A stretch of DNA of 64,000 bases from NCBI GenBank assembly GCA_030323885.1, contig CM059203.1, forward strand, positions 1 through 64,000, read 5' to 3'. The position numbers and the translations under genes were made by a program. Each line of letters opens with the position of its first letter. The first letter of the stretch is position 1. The notes below the pieces were generated by a model. That model was given only the letters and a program-made list of their open reading frames with translations. It searched no databases and had not been told where the DNA came from. Shown here piece after piece: positions 41,818 through 52,939 of this stretch. The DNA comes from Branchipolynoe longqiensis (lineage: Eukaryota; Annelida; Polychaeta; Phyllodocida; Polynoidae).

Positions 41818-41942
41818 CCAACATATTGCTGCCACCTGGTGTGACTTAGTCTAACTACAGCCTACCTAGTGCTGCCGCCTGGTATGACTTAGTCTAACTA
41901 CAGCCGATGTACTGTTGCCACCTAGTGTCACTATGAACCTTT
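41818..41942 (-). promoter_or_regulatory. Three tandem CTCF-like motifs
   Basis: A roughly 50-bp unit (TGACTTAGTCTAACTACAGC) is repeated and each copy carries a CTCF-like core. On - these are ACACCAGGTGGCAG (41829), ATACCAGGCGGCAG (about 41873) and ACACTAGGTGGCAA (about 41928), with one to three mismatches to the core. Confidence 0.4.
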
Positions 41943-42237
41943 ATTCATTCAAATGTTTATAACGTCTAAACATCTAAACATTGATGTAATTTCCAACCCA
42001 GCTGAGTTAAATTTTACTTAGTTAAAATTCAAAGCCTCTTTAAGGCGCGTTAGTAAATTTCAAGGCCTATTTGGAGATATCTGAACCTTTCTTCAAAGGT
42101 GGTAACTGAGATGGGACAAAACTTTGTTCAATGTGTCGATCAACATACCATCGGTAAATATATACATTTGCTCAGGATAATCTGATTTGATTTCATACAC
42201 AGTGCTTCATACTCTCAATATTGATTTGTGGTGTTCT

Positions 42238-42545
42238 CTGTGACGGAGTGGTTAGAGTGTCTGACTTTTTTCTAGGTCGGACTCCTAATCTGAAGGTTGG
42301 TGGTTCGATTCCCCATTCCCCCCCCCCCCACCTCTGCTAATTTGGATTTCCACCGCTGTGTATAACTTACAGCATCATCAAAGGCCAGTTGCTCTCATAC
42401 CATGTCTATGTGGTGTGGGAGGTTAAAAATCCCTTGGGTTGGTAAAAGTGTAGGCCCGGGCTTTCTATCGACAAACTGTATAATGGTGAAAACAAGTCTA
42501 TTCAGACTTACCCATAATAGGCAGTATAAATCTTCAAGAAAAAAG
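42238..42545 (+). mobile_element. tRNA-headed SINE family 3, full length
   Basis: The head is TGTGACGGAGTGGTTAGAGT with B box GGTTCGATTCCCC. The body has TAACTTACAGCATCATCAAA, and the end is GGCAGTATAAATCTTCAAG. The head resembles a Leu/Ser-type tRNA. Confidence 0.8.
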
Positions 42546-42821
42546 CCAATGTGTTTGTTTTGTGTTTTCTGTCTAAGTGTTTGTGTGCCGTTTTGTGTCT
42601 AATGCTAGTTGGACAAAGACATTAGTTCTCACCTTTTAAAACAGTCTCATTTTAAAATTCAAAACCTGCTCCAGATTGTGCAAAGCCTGCGACCAGTTAG
42701 CATTGACAGGCTTCATATCCATTTTAACGTATCAAATTCCACGGCTTTCAAGGACCTTTCGTGCAAAATTCCAGGTCGTTCTTCGGACGTTTATTAAATT
42801 AAAGTACCCCAAACCCGTTCT

Positions 42822-43070
42822 CTGTGGCGGAGTGGTTAGAGTGTCTGATTTTTTTCTAGATCAGACTCCTAATCTGAGGGTCGGCGGTTCGATTCCCCAT
42901 GCCCCCAGCTCTGCCAATTTGGATTTCCACCGCTGTGTATAACTTACAGCGTCATCAAAGGCCGGTTGCTCTCATACCATGTCTATGTGGTGTGGGAGGT
43001 TAAACATTCCTTGGGTCGGTAAAAGTGTAGGCTCGGGCTTTCTATCGACCAGCAGTGGAATGAGGAAGAC
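42822..43070 (+). mobile_element. tRNA-headed SINE family 3, second copy
   Basis: TGTGGCGGAGTGGTTAGAGT ... GGTTCGATTCCCC head and the same body. After GCTTTCTATCGACCAGCAGT it changes to other repeat text. Confidence 0.75.
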
Positions 43071-43386
43071 CAGTCGACTATGACTGAAATTTCCCCTGCT
43101 TAAATAACTAATGGACCAAAAAGAAAACAAAACCAAAAAAACCACAGCCGTATTCATCATCAATTAATTCACTGTGTAAGATGTGAAGTGTAAATAAGAT
43201 TAAAAAATAACGATGGACTTTAATATAAAAATCAAGAGGCAGGAAAACAAAACCACAAAAATCACTTTAAATACAAAATAATGAATAAAGAATATATGCA
43301 TTACCCCCCAGCTATTTCTGATTAAAAAACAACATAGGCTATAAAAATAATATAATCATGATTTACCATTTTCCAAGATTTTCAAG
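43071..43386. other. Intron sequence, no gene seen
   Basis: AT-rich intron sequence. Near 43370-43390 'TTTCCAAGATTTTCAAGGA' leads into the following array. Confidence 0.5.
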
Positions 43387-44640
43387 GATCTTTATGGAAA
43401 TTCCAGGACTTTCCAGGCCTGGAATCCTGAATTATCAAATCCCAGGACTTTCCAGGCCTGGAATCCTGAATTATCAAATTCCAGGACTTTCCAGGCCTGG
43501 AATCCTGAGTTATCAAATTCCAGGACTTTCCAGGCCTGGAATCCTGAATTATCAAATTCCAGGACTTTCCAGGCCTGGACCTGAGTTATCAAATTCCAGA
43601 CTTTCCAGGCCTGGAATCCTGAATTATCAAATCCAGGACTTTCCAGGCCTGGAATCCTGAGTTATCAAATTCCAGGTCTTTCCAGGCCTGGAATCCTGAA
43701 TTATCAAATTCCAGCACTTTCCAGGCCTGGAATCCTGAATTATCAAATTCCAGGACTTTCCAGGCCTGGAATCCTGAATTATCAAATTCCAAGACTTTCC
43801 AGGCCTGGAATCCTGAATTATCAAATTCCAAGACTTTCCAGGCCTGGAATCCTGAATTATCAAATTCCAGGACTTTCCAGGCCTGGAATCCTGAATTATC
43901 AAATTCCAGGACTTTCCAGGCCTGGAATCCTGAATTATCAAATTCCAGGACTTTCCAGGCCTGGAATCCTGAATTATCAAATTCCAGGACTTTCCAGGCC
44001 TGGAATCCTGAATTATCAAATTCCAAGACTTTCCAGGCCTGGAATCCTGAATTATCAAATTCCAGGACTTTCCAGGCCTGGAATCCTGAATTATCAAATT
44101 CCAGGACTTTCCAGGCCTGGAACCCTGACTTTATAATAAATTATTCCAGGCCTGGAATCCTGAATTATCAAATTCCAGGTCTGGAATCCTGAATTATCAA
44201 ATTACATGACTTTCGAGGCCTGGAATCCGAATATCAAATTACAGGCCCGGAATCCTTAATTATCAAATTCCCGGACTTTCCAGGCCTTGAATCATGCATT
44301 ATCAAATTCCAGGACTTTCCAGGCCTGGAATCCTGAATTATCAAATCCAGGACTTTCCAGGCCTGGAATCCGGAATTATCAAATTCCATGCCTTTGCAGG
44401 CCTGGAATCCGGAATTATCAAATTCCAGGACTTTCCAGGCCTGGAATCCTGAATTATCAAATTCCAGGACTTTCCAGGCCTGGAATCCTGAATTATCAAA
44501 TTCCAAGACTTTCCAGGCCTGGAATCCTGAATTATCAAATTCCAGGACTTTCCAGGCCTGGAATCCTGAATTATCAAATTCCAGGACTTTCCAGGCCTGG
44601 AATCCTGAATTATCAAATTCCAGGACTTTCCAGGTTTTCA
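43387..44640. repeat. 39-bp tandem array with 14-bp palindrome
   Basis: About 30 copies of a unit with GGACTTTCCAGGCCTGGAAT and CCTGAATTATCAAATTCCA. Each contains the perfect palindrome TTCCAGGCCTGGAA and a kappaB-like GGACTTTCC. Units near 44120-44300 are degraded. Frames on both strands are repeat translations. Confidence 0.95.
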
Positions 44641-44758
44641 AGGACCTGTACGAACCCTGATTGCGCAGTCCCAGCCCGGGGTGATACAAGATAAGAAGGA
44701 AGAAGATAATGACTGCGTGTCAAGAAGTTCTATGATCAAAGCGAACGGTCAAACTCAC

Positions 44759-44871
44759 TTATTGTGAAAGTCGTAGATCTCCTTGATGTTACCAAAGATG
44801 ACTTCGCTCTTCCCAGCGATGCCAGCCGGCACATCTGCTGGCGAAGCGTTTTGAAACTCCTCCAGGTAACA
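44759..44871 (-). CDS. TRIO: Trio-like RhoGEF, early DH-domain exon
   Basis: 113 nt. The acceptor is TGCTGCTGACAG and the donor is CACAATAA/GTGAGT. It enters in phase 0 and leaves after two bases. The peptide includes PAGIAGKSEVIFGNIKEIYD, matching the region between conserved regions 1 and 2 of the Trio/Kalirin GEF1 DH domain. Confidence 0.95.
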
Positions 44872-44893
44872 CTGTCAGCAGCAAAGAAATGTA

Positions 44894-45228
44894 AAGCTTG
44901 TTTTATTAACGACGCCTCTAGAGCACATTGATTTTTGCATCATCGGCTATTGGACATCAAACATATGATCATTCTGACATATTTCTTTGGAGGAAACCCG
45001 CTGCCGCCACATAGGCTACTCTTTCCGATAAGCAACATGCGGTGTTTTGTATGCACTTTCCCACAGACAGGACATCACATACAACAGCCTTTGAAGAAAC
45101 CAGTTGTGGACCACTGGTTGGAACGGAAAATAGCCAAAACTGCAAATGGGTCCACTGAGAAGAATCGATCGGATTACCGACACCTTCAGAGGTGGACATG
45201 CCACCGCATGAGCTTCGTCCCGCTCCCT
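44894..45228 (-). mobile_element. tRNA-headed SINE family 2
   Basis: The body and tail (GCTTGTTTTATTAACGACGC) are at the left. The head on - is about GGGACGAAGCTCATGCGGTG. Confidence 0.75.
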
Positions 45229-45709
45229 CCAAACTAGACTTGCTTTGTGGTTTCGTTTACTATGGACTCAGTTTGTCAGTGGGTGTGTGATGAACCCAAA
45301 GATAGCGAAACAACACTGTTAAATGGCTAACTCAGGGTTCCTGCACTTATCAGCCAATCACATCCAAGACTTTTTTAAGACTTTTTAAAGACTCTTTAAT
45401 ACCAATTTAAGTCCTACTTTCGCAGCAAATGTAAATCAGGGTATTTCCACATGCCACCCAATCATTAAAAAGCTGTCAAAATATGCGTGCACTTTTGACC
45501 AGTAGATTATGGTCTGTAGAGAATAGTGTCAACTCGGAAACATTTTTAGCTTTGTCAAGATCGCTTGTAAAACATCTTGACAAAATATTATAGTGGCCAA
45601 ACCTAATTAAACACCTTTTGATGACCTTTCACAGAAAGGTTACCATTTTAAAGACTTTTCAACACCTTGAAAATTGACTAATCAATTTAAGACTTCGCGG
45701 TAAGCTTAC
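45229..45709. mobile_element. Degraded small repeat (family d-like)
   Basis: CAGGGTTCCTGCACTTATCA ... CAAGACTTTTTTAAGACTTT resembles the ends of the element at 48171-48485. Degraded and without coding capacity. Confidence 0.4.
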
Positions 45710-45776
45710 CTTTATGCAGATCTCCAGGTCGTTCACGTAGGTTCGTTCTGTATGCAGCAGCTCAGCCATAATGAAC
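45710..45776 (-). CDS. TRIO: Trio-like RhoGEF, DH conserved region 1 exon
   Basis: 67 nt. The acceptor is GTGTTTCTAG and the donor is ATAAAG/GTAAGC. After one base completing the previous codon it codes FIMAELLHTERTYVNDL, the first conserved helix of DH domains, as in Trio/Kalirin GEF1. Upstream, about 2.5 copies of a roughly 50-nt unit containing the acceptor-side text (AACAAATCAACGAACTGT on +) lie at 45785-45900. Confidence 0.95.
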
Positions 45777-46468
45777 CTAGAAACACCGCACAGAACAAAT
45801 CAACAAACTGTGTCCAATACACCGTAAAGAACAAATCAACGAACTGTCTGCAATACACCGTAAATAACACATCAACAAACAAACTCCAGGACAACGCACA
45901 AAACACCTAAACAAACAATCTGCAATCGCGAAAGTCGAGTCGCGAAAGTCAAGTTACGCATCCCTCATGACTCAGGTCACAGGAGACAACGGCTCATACT
46001 ACCACTTTTAGTTAAAGTCGTTTCTAACTACCACTTTGAGTCCTGGAAAAGAGTAGGCACGGACAAGCAGAATGTGGCTTGAGCTTTGTTTGCTGTCCGT
46101 TATTTATATCATATATATAATGTTATATAATATATTATATAACACATCATATAATATACATGCAGAAGCCAAATGCTAAGTACTGTGGACAAGTGAAAAT
46201 TCAGACGGACAAGCGAAACTCACACCAGACTTGTCCAGTGGACAAGTGACAAATGTTGCTTATTTCTATGACTGCTAATGAAACCAAGAAGGGGGAGTTA
46301 GTCAGTAAACAACACAGGATGCACACAACATACGACGCTCACTTGGTCGCACTGGTACCGCCAGTTACTGCTGGTTCCGTGAAGCTACCATTACAAGTCA
46401 GACGTAGCTGGTCACTGAGCCAATCTGACACCGGACTGAGTACAATTTCACTTTCCATTTTTGGTTTA
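45777..46468. repeat. Intron sequence with short tandem and AT microsatellite
   Basis: The roughly 50-nt repeat at 45785-45900 (see exon 45710-45776) and an ATATAAT-type microsatellite at about 46100-46155. No exon. Confidence 0.5.
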
Positions 46469-46804
46469 AAGTAGAGCTTGTTTTATTTAACGACGCCTCT
46501 AGAGCACATTGATGTTCATATCATCGGTTATTGGACGTCAAACATATGGTCATTCTGACATATTTCTTTGTAGGAAACATGCTGCCACCATATAGGCTAC
46601 TCTTTCCGATAAGCCACAGGGGGTCTTTTATATATGCACTTTCTCACAGATAGGACAGCACACAACACAGCCTTTGATGAACCAGTTGTGGACCACTGGT
46701 TGGAACAGAAAATAGCCCAAACTGCGAATGTGTCCACTGAGAAGGATCAATCCGATGACCGACACCATCACAGGTGGACACTCTACCGCCTGAGCTACGT
46801 CCCG
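46469..46804 (-). mobile_element. tRNA-headed SINE family 2
   Basis: The left side reads GAGCTTGTTTTATTTAACGA. The right end on - is GGGACGTAGCTCAGGCGGTA. Confidence 0.8.
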
Positions 46805-47932
46805 CTTCCCTGTCCAAACCAAACAGTCTGGTATCGAGTTACAGACTACAATATTACGAAGTGTCAAACAGCGCCAGGAATCTGCCCGGCTGTCTTCATT
46901 CATGATTAACGTGGAAAAAGAAAAGAAAAAACAAGAAAGTAGCGACATTTATTTGTTCGATCAGAACCACAAGGGAGCCCACCGTCTCAAATGTGCTGAT
47001 AAATAAACGTGAAGAGAAAACACAGAAGATTCTATATAAAAAGCGAAACTAAATATTTCTGACATTGCTATTAAAAAGGTTTCAGTGCTGAAAAAAACTA
47101 ACTTTTAAAGAAAGCATTAAGACTGGCCAACGGATACACAGCAGTGGGCACCAATCAATTGATGAATAGCTGATAATTGATCGATAACTGACAATTATAT
47201 CGATGATTGAAGGAATCATTGATTTATTAATACGTGTGTGAGGTTCGAAATGATCATTGACTGATTGACAAATTGAGAAGACACAAATAACCTGATCAGA
47301 TGCTTATAGGTTGATCAATTATTGAAGGATTAATCAATCAATCGATAATCGATCAATCCCTTATCAACTGATCAATCAGTAGACATCCGGTTGAGTATTT
47401 AACCAAATACATCCAGAATTGGATTCAATCAATTCTCAATCAAGTCTCAATCAATTCTCAGTTAAAACTTTTTGTCGATTAACTACTTATCGATTGTCTT
47501 GTCGGTCCATCGAAAACAAGGCCGCATTCTGGGTATGCCTCACAGTCGACTCTGAGACGGCTCGGTGACATCTTTTTGGCCACTTTGCGTTCAGGGTGCG
47601 CCTCAGAATGACTCAGATGTCACGCTTTTCAGGTAGGAGGCAAAAACGCCTCCAAAACGCCTCCAAAATGGCCATGGGTTTCAACCAATCAGAGCTGTTC
47701 TTTTCAATTGCAAAGGGCTGAACGCTGTGGAGGCAGCCATTTTCGAGGCACCCGACAGCTATATGCCGTTCAGACTAGCGCGAGGTCTGGATTTCTCTGA
47801 GGTGCACACTTGAACGCGGCCTTGGACAACCAGCGAAGTCGGTGGACAACTGATCAATCGAAGCTCACCTAATCGATCACTAACGCGGCAGTTGTTTACT
47901 TAGTTTAATTACTGGTATTGGCTAATTACTTA
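46805..47932. repeat. Intron sequence with ATCGATCAAT-rich tract
   Basis: About 47150-47500 is dense in ATTGAT/ATCGAT words, able to form many small hairpins. A further repeat lies at about 47510-47825 (AAAACAAGGCCGCATTC ... GAACGCGGCCTTG, inverted ends), probably another small inverted-repeat element. No exon. Confidence 0.5.
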
Positions 47933-48590
47933 GGGCCCATCCAGAGTTGTCAACATTTTCACGGTCAAACAAAGAGTACTACTTTCCAGACCCCCACCCC
48001 CTCCCCCCCCCCCCCCCCCCCGCTTCCATCCCACAGTAGTTCAGATTAACATTTTACCTACAATTTAATTTACACTACTATTAATGTAAAATAAATATCA
48101 ACATGTATTAAATGATTAACAATAAATTACTGACACCCCCACCCGCTTCCCCGTCCATCATACGCTTTCAGGGTCCGTACACGTGTGAAGAAATGGAATC
48201 CAAGGCTTCTCAAGGCTGTTTTTGATAGGAATTCAAGACTATTTTCATTTGGATTTCAGGGGGGAGGAAACAATAGAGAATGGCGATTTCAGACTAACTT
48301 AGATCAGTGGGGACAGTTAAATGGAATTCAAGGCTTTTCAATACTAATTACCCAAAATAGGTTAAATTCAAGGCTTTTCAAGACTAATTACCCAAAATAG
48401 GTTAAATTCAAGGCTTTTCAATGCCTTGAAATGGGGAAAATGCAGTTCAAGACTTTTCAAGACTTTGCAGGCCCCGTACGGACCCTGCGCTTTGTACGAC
48501 GGGGAAAATGATGACAACTTTAATTGTTTGGTTGCTGGAGTTTTACGTCCTGGCAACATCTGAGGTCATATCAGGACGGCCCCCTTGATT
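47933..48590. mobile_element. MITE family c with nested insertions
   Basis: The left end is GGGCCCATCCAGAGTTGTCA. The interior matches 28745-28988, including a C run. It is interrupted at 48171-48485 by an element with perfect 10-bp inverted ends (GGGTCCGTAC / GTACGGACCC) that contains a 39-bp tandem (TTAAATTCAAGGCTTTTCAA). A SINE family 1 tail follows at about 48530-48578 before the likely right end GGACGGCCC. Confidence 0.6.
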
Positions 48591-49049
48591 AACCGAGCAA
48601 GCCACAGGTTTTGTGATTGACCGCCAATCACCTGAGTGGTTGCTAGCAGCATGACAAACAAACTCACTCCTCTCAGATCAGCAGAAGGGGAAGGAGGACA
48701 AGTAACCATGGTAACAGCCGGACAACAGTCTACACAGCGCGGAGAGGGGGAGGAGCAGCTGGAGGGGGTGGGGGGGGGGGGGGGAGCTGAGCGGGGGCAG
48801 CACATTGATCGCACTCTGCTCCCTAGGTTTCACTCAAGGGGTCAGAAACTGGGACATCATCTGGTTATATCAAAGCGCCAACTGCATGCCAGGATGACGC
48901 CATAGCCACGTTATGACGTCATCACAGACATAAGTAACTACTACGACGATGCCCCTACAGATGTTGTTATACAAAAAAAAATGTTTTTAAAAAAATGCTT
49001 TAAAAAAAGAAAAGCACTTGAAACTGCAGTCCTGTCTGTAGTCACTTAC
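48591..49049. other. Intron sequence, no gene seen
   Basis: Unique sequence with a G run (about 48767-48783) and A-rich stretches. No supportable gene. Confidence 0.5.
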
Positions 49050-49058
49050 TCTTTCTTC
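49050..49058 (-). CDS. TRIO: Candidate 9-nt microexon of Trio
   Basis: On - the sequence reads GGCTTATCAG, then GAAGAAAGA, then GTAAGTGAC, giving good splice sites on both sides. A pyrimidine-rich tract (CCTTCCATTTCCATCCCG) lies just upstream. The flanking exons join after two bases of a codon, so nine bases add exactly three residues (Lys/Glu-type) next to the start of the DH domain and keep the frame. The flanking exons also join perfectly without it, so it would be a cassette microexon. Inference from sequence alone. Confidence 0.45.
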
Positions 49059-49124
49059 CTGATAAGCCATTTTGGGAAACGGGATGGAAATGGAAGGTGA
49101 ATGACAATATTCTACAGGGTGGAC

Positions 49125-49138
49125 CCGCCACCTAGCGG
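49125..49138 (-). promoter_or_regulatory. CTCF-like motif (one mismatch)
   Basis: On - CCGCTAGGTGGCGG; the third base differs from CCASYAGRKGGCRS. Confidence 0.35.
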
Positions 49139-49273
49139 CACTTACACACATTTTTTTTTTTTTTTTTTTGGTCCATTAGTTGTTTAAGCAGGGGCACTTA
49201 CACACATCAACATTTATTGTGGCGTAAAAGGAAAACTAGGCCAAATAAATAGAAACTGGCACCGCCAACGTCC

Positions 49274-49605
49274 AGTTGGTTGTTGGAGTTTACGTCCTGG
49301 CAACATCTAAGGTCATATCAAGACAGGTACTGACTTGTGACAGTGCGCGCTCATGGTGACCTTTTAGTGCTGCCCCACTGGCAGATCAAGCCATCAGCAC
49401 CACGACATGATATCCCACTCAGTCACATTATCCTGACACTGAGCCAACCAGCCCTTGCCCTATTCTAATAATGGCGAGTGCCTGGCTAGGAAGCGACAAA
49501 TATCAATTTGGTAAGTCATTGGTTTGACTCGACCGGGAATTGAACTTCCCGACCTTCCACATGGAAGGTCAGTGCTCTACTGATTTGGTCATGGTGTCCG
49601 GTGTC
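49274..49605 (-). mobile_element. tRNA-headed SINE family 1, near full length
   Basis: The tail GTTTACGTCCTGGCAACATC is at the left and the degraded tRNA head is near 49530-49600. Confidence 0.7.
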
Positions 49606-49671
49606 CAGCATCCAAAATTTTGACGTGGACGCGTAAATAAATTTGGCATGTTTTCACATCAAATATCTCCA

Positions 49672-49940
49672 ACGTCAAAGCATCAAACTTTAAAAACCAA
49701 AAAGACTCATCACTTAGTAAGCATTCATTGCCACATAGAACTGAGAAGGGTATCTCAAGTCAAGTTAACAGAACCTGTTAACTGAAACTTAGGGTGCATG
49801 AATTGACTGCGAATTCCCTTCAAAGTGGCAACAAGTGCTTAATAGGTGCGTTAGTAAATAAGTTTAATATGCAGCCATCACATCAAATCTAAATAGTTTT
49901 ACTTTTTTTAAGTTCATCGGACAATGCAGCTTTAGCTCAT
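49672..49940. mobile_element. MITE family b copy, degraded
   Basis: Shared words include AAACATTCATTGCCACATAG-like text, and the right end is CATCGGACAATGCAGCTTTA. Confidence 0.5.
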
Positions 49941-49992
49941 ATTCACTGCGCTGTAACTTGAAGGCGACGTTCGGCTAAAGGCGAACACTCAC

Positions 49993-50096
49993 TCTTTCCG
50001 GCGCGCAGACTTGCGCTTCTCCTCAGTCAGCTCCTTGGCGGTTTGTTGCAGCTTCTCCTCCAGCGAAGGGTCAGACTTGCGGTCTTCGGAGTCGCT
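49993..50096 (-). CDS. TRIO: Trio-like RhoGEF, linker exon before DH domain
   Basis: 104 nt. The acceptor is GATATTTCAG and the donor is CGGAAAGA/GTGAGT. It enters in phase 0 and leaves after two bases. It codes a charged linker ending TEEKRKSARRK, which in Trio/Kalirin leads straight into the DH domain. The ending AAAGA/GTGAGTG resembles the microexon end AAAGA/GTAAGTG, so the microexon may be a partial duplicate of this exon edge. Confidence 0.93.
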
Positions 50097-50495
50097 CTGA
50101 AATATCACCAAGTTAAACCTGTCCTGTTGAAGATTTATACTGCCTATCATGGATAAGTCTGAATAGACTTGTTTTCACCATTAGACAGGTCTTCTTTGCT
50201 TATACCAACAAAAAAACATTCAATTGTTTTACATTAAATTAATTACAAAATCAATGTGAAGGTAACTTTATACATGTAATTACAAATTAAGAGATTTTTA
50301 TTATTATTATTTATTTTTAATGGATTTGCTAGATCACCCCTTGAGGAAGCCATACCCCTTACTACATGCTTGTTCGCTAAATGAAACTTTATTAAACTCA
50401 ATTAAAATAATCCAATGAGTCCAACTTCCAGTCTTCGGAATCACTCTGAATTATCCATCAACTGACGGTAATTTTTTTAATATAATTGAATGTAC
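50097..50495. other. Intron sequence with SINE family 3 tail
   Basis: A reverse SINE family 3 end lies at about 50120-50195 (ATTTATACTGCCTATCATGG). The rest is AT-rich. No exon. Confidence 0.5.
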
Positions 50496-50935
50496 CTACA
50501 CTGGTAGCTGTGACCTACACTCTACAGGCCATGACCTACACCATGCAGACTGTGACCTATACCATGCAAGCTGTGACCTATGCTGGGCAGGCCATGACCT
50601 ATATGATGTAGACTGACCTACACCATGTAGAATGTGACCTACACTGTGTAGCATGTGACCTACACCGTGCAGACTGTGACCGATGCCATGCAGGCCATGA
50701 CCTACACTGGGCAGGCCGTGACCTACACCATGCAGACTGCGACCAATACCATGCAGGCCATGACCTACACTGGGCAGGCCATGACCTACACGATGTAGAC
50801 TGTGACCTACACCGTGTAGACTGTGACCTACACTGTGCAGGCCGTGACCTACACCGTGCAACCCGTGACCTACACCATGCAGCCCGTGACCTACACTACA
50901 GGCCATGACCTACACCAGGCAGATCGTGACCTACA
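50496..50935 (-). repeat. 21-bp tandem array with GTAGGTCA (sister array)
   Basis: About 20 copies. On the Trio strand units read GGTGTAGGTCACGGCCTGCA-like, the same consensus as the array at 52125-52939, about 1.2 kb away in the same intron. Confidence 0.9.
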
Positions 50936-52124
50936 CCACATTGGATTATGCAGCTTTAAGTTAAACTTGTAATAAACGTTCAATAATCAAACATAAACTG
51001 CACGAATAAAGGTTGAGTTCTGTTAGAGTTCAGGAGGAAGAAACTGAACTGAGAATTCACCTTAACGGCCGGTCAATTACACGTTAGTGGACGTAGGTGA
51101 ACGTAGTGGAGGCTAACCTAGTTGAACGTACCAGCGTCCGTACTGTAACGTATTTATCCGTACCGTAACGTATTTATCCGTACCAAAACCTGCCATACCT
51201 TAACATATTTCAACGTAGATTAACATACTTACACCACGTTTGACCCACGTTAGCCTCCACTACGTTCACCTCCGGTCAACTACGTTCACTAAGGCGTATG
51301 TGACTGGGGCATAACACTAAATAACACATAACTCGTCCGGCTGATTCAATAAATGTTCAATTTGACAAGAATCATGAAATCGAATATACCAACGAGATCT
51401 ACTGATATTAAAGGGAACCTGTATAGCTCACAGACTGCAGCTGTACTCGGACAAATGCTCTCCAAGCACACCTTTGCTTAGTTTTTCAGTTGATGTAACC
51501 GAGTATGTGGGGGGGGGGGCGGGGGGGGGGAGAGTGTTGAGGTTGGTTGCTCCTGCTGTGTTGTAGTTAGTCCAGCAGCGCTGACAGGGCTTCTCCTTCT
51601 TTTTTTTTGTTTGTTTGTTTGTTTGTTTGTTTGTTTAAAGACACCCCAGACCAAAAAGTAAACATCGGCTATTAAGACAACCCTATAGAAAAAGGGTCAG
51701 AATTTGCAATCGAAAGTGCTAACAATTTAGGTCAAATGCTTAGTTATCAAAACCAGCTAATTTTGGAGTGAATACTTTTTTTAATATTGTAGATTAATAG
51801 ATTTTAAAAGTAGAATCGAGAGCTTTCTGTGGCCGCCATCTTCGTTTCTCCTTTCTGTGGGGAACCCCTCTAGGTCATGTGATGAGGGAATCCCACCCAT
51901 GATGTCCTTCATACATTACAAACCTGAGCACTCTCCCCCCACATATTCTATTACATAAACTTTTAAAAACTAAGGAACGGTGTGCTTTGAGTGCTTTTGT
52001 CAGTGTACTATTCAGAGTTGGTTTGTTTCTCAGGGAGGGCAATGCCGGGCGACTTTAATTGATAAGTGTGCTACAATTAAAATAATGTGCATCCGGCTTG
52101 GTTTGCTTTGTTGTTGGGAAATGA
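50936..52124. mobile_element. Intron with fold-back element and repeat pieces
   Basis: A MITE family b end (GGATTATGCAGCTTTAAG) lies at about 50943. A fold-back element lies at about 51075-51290 whose arms include AGGTGAACGTAGTGGAGGCT and its reverse complement. A copy of the repeat near 32110-32340 lies at about 51420-51480 and 51780-51990. GTTTGTTTGTTTGTTTAAAG at about 51606 is a SINE-2-like tail. No exon. Confidence 0.5.
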
Positions 52125-52939
52125 GGCCATGACCTACACATTGGCCGTGACCTACACCATTCAGGCTGTGACCTACACCATGCAGGCCATGATCTTCACC
52201 ACATTGACCATGACCTACACATTGGCCGTGACCTACACCATTCAGGCTGTGACCTACACCATGCAGGCCATGATCTTCACCACATTGACCATGACCTACA
52301 CAATGCAGGCCATGATCTTCACCACATTGACCATGACCTACACATTGGCCGTGACCTACACCATTCAGGCTGTGACCTACACCATGCAGGCCATGATCTT
52401 CACCACATTGACCATGACCTACACATCGGCCGTGACCTACACCATTCAGGCTGTGACCTACACCATGCAGGCCATGATCTTCACCACATTGACCATGACC
52501 TACACATTGGCCGTGACCTACACCATTCAGGCTGTGACCTACACCATGCAGGCCATGATCTTCACCACATTGACCATGACCTACACAATGCAGACCGTGA
52601 CCTACACCATGCATGCCATGGCCTACACCATACAAGTCGTGACTTACATTGTGCAGGCTGTGACCTACAAAATGCAGGTCATGACATACACCATGCAGGC
52701 AATGACATACCCCCTTCAGGCCTTGACCTACACCATACAGACCGTGACCTATACCATACAGAGCATGACCTAAACCATGCAGGCTTTGACCTCCACCATA
52801 CAGACAATGACCTACACCATGTCGGCCTTGACCTAGACCATACAGACTGTGACCTACACCATACAAGTCATAACCTACAACATACAAGTCATGACCTACA
52901 CCATACATGCCGTGCCCTACACAAGTTCCTGTGACCTAC
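52125..52939 (-). repeat. 21-bp tandem array seeded at a 5' splice site
   Basis: About 38 units. On the Trio strand the array starts at the donor GAT/GTAGGTCACAGG of exon 52940-53122, and units repeat GGTGTAGGTCA followed by ...GCCTGCAT-like text. A higher-order unit (with GTCAATGTGGTGAAGATCA on -) is repeated about six times at 52180-52590. Frames on both strands are repeat translations. Confidence 0.9.

Noticed and set aside
43589..44689. Repetitive proteins on both strands (FDNSGFQAWKVLE-type)
   Set aside because: 39 bp is divisible by three, so the satellite gives artificial open frames in several phases.
52030..52908. 292-codon Gly/His-rich frame on -
   Set aside because: It is the translation of the GTAGGTCA array and the intron of Trio.
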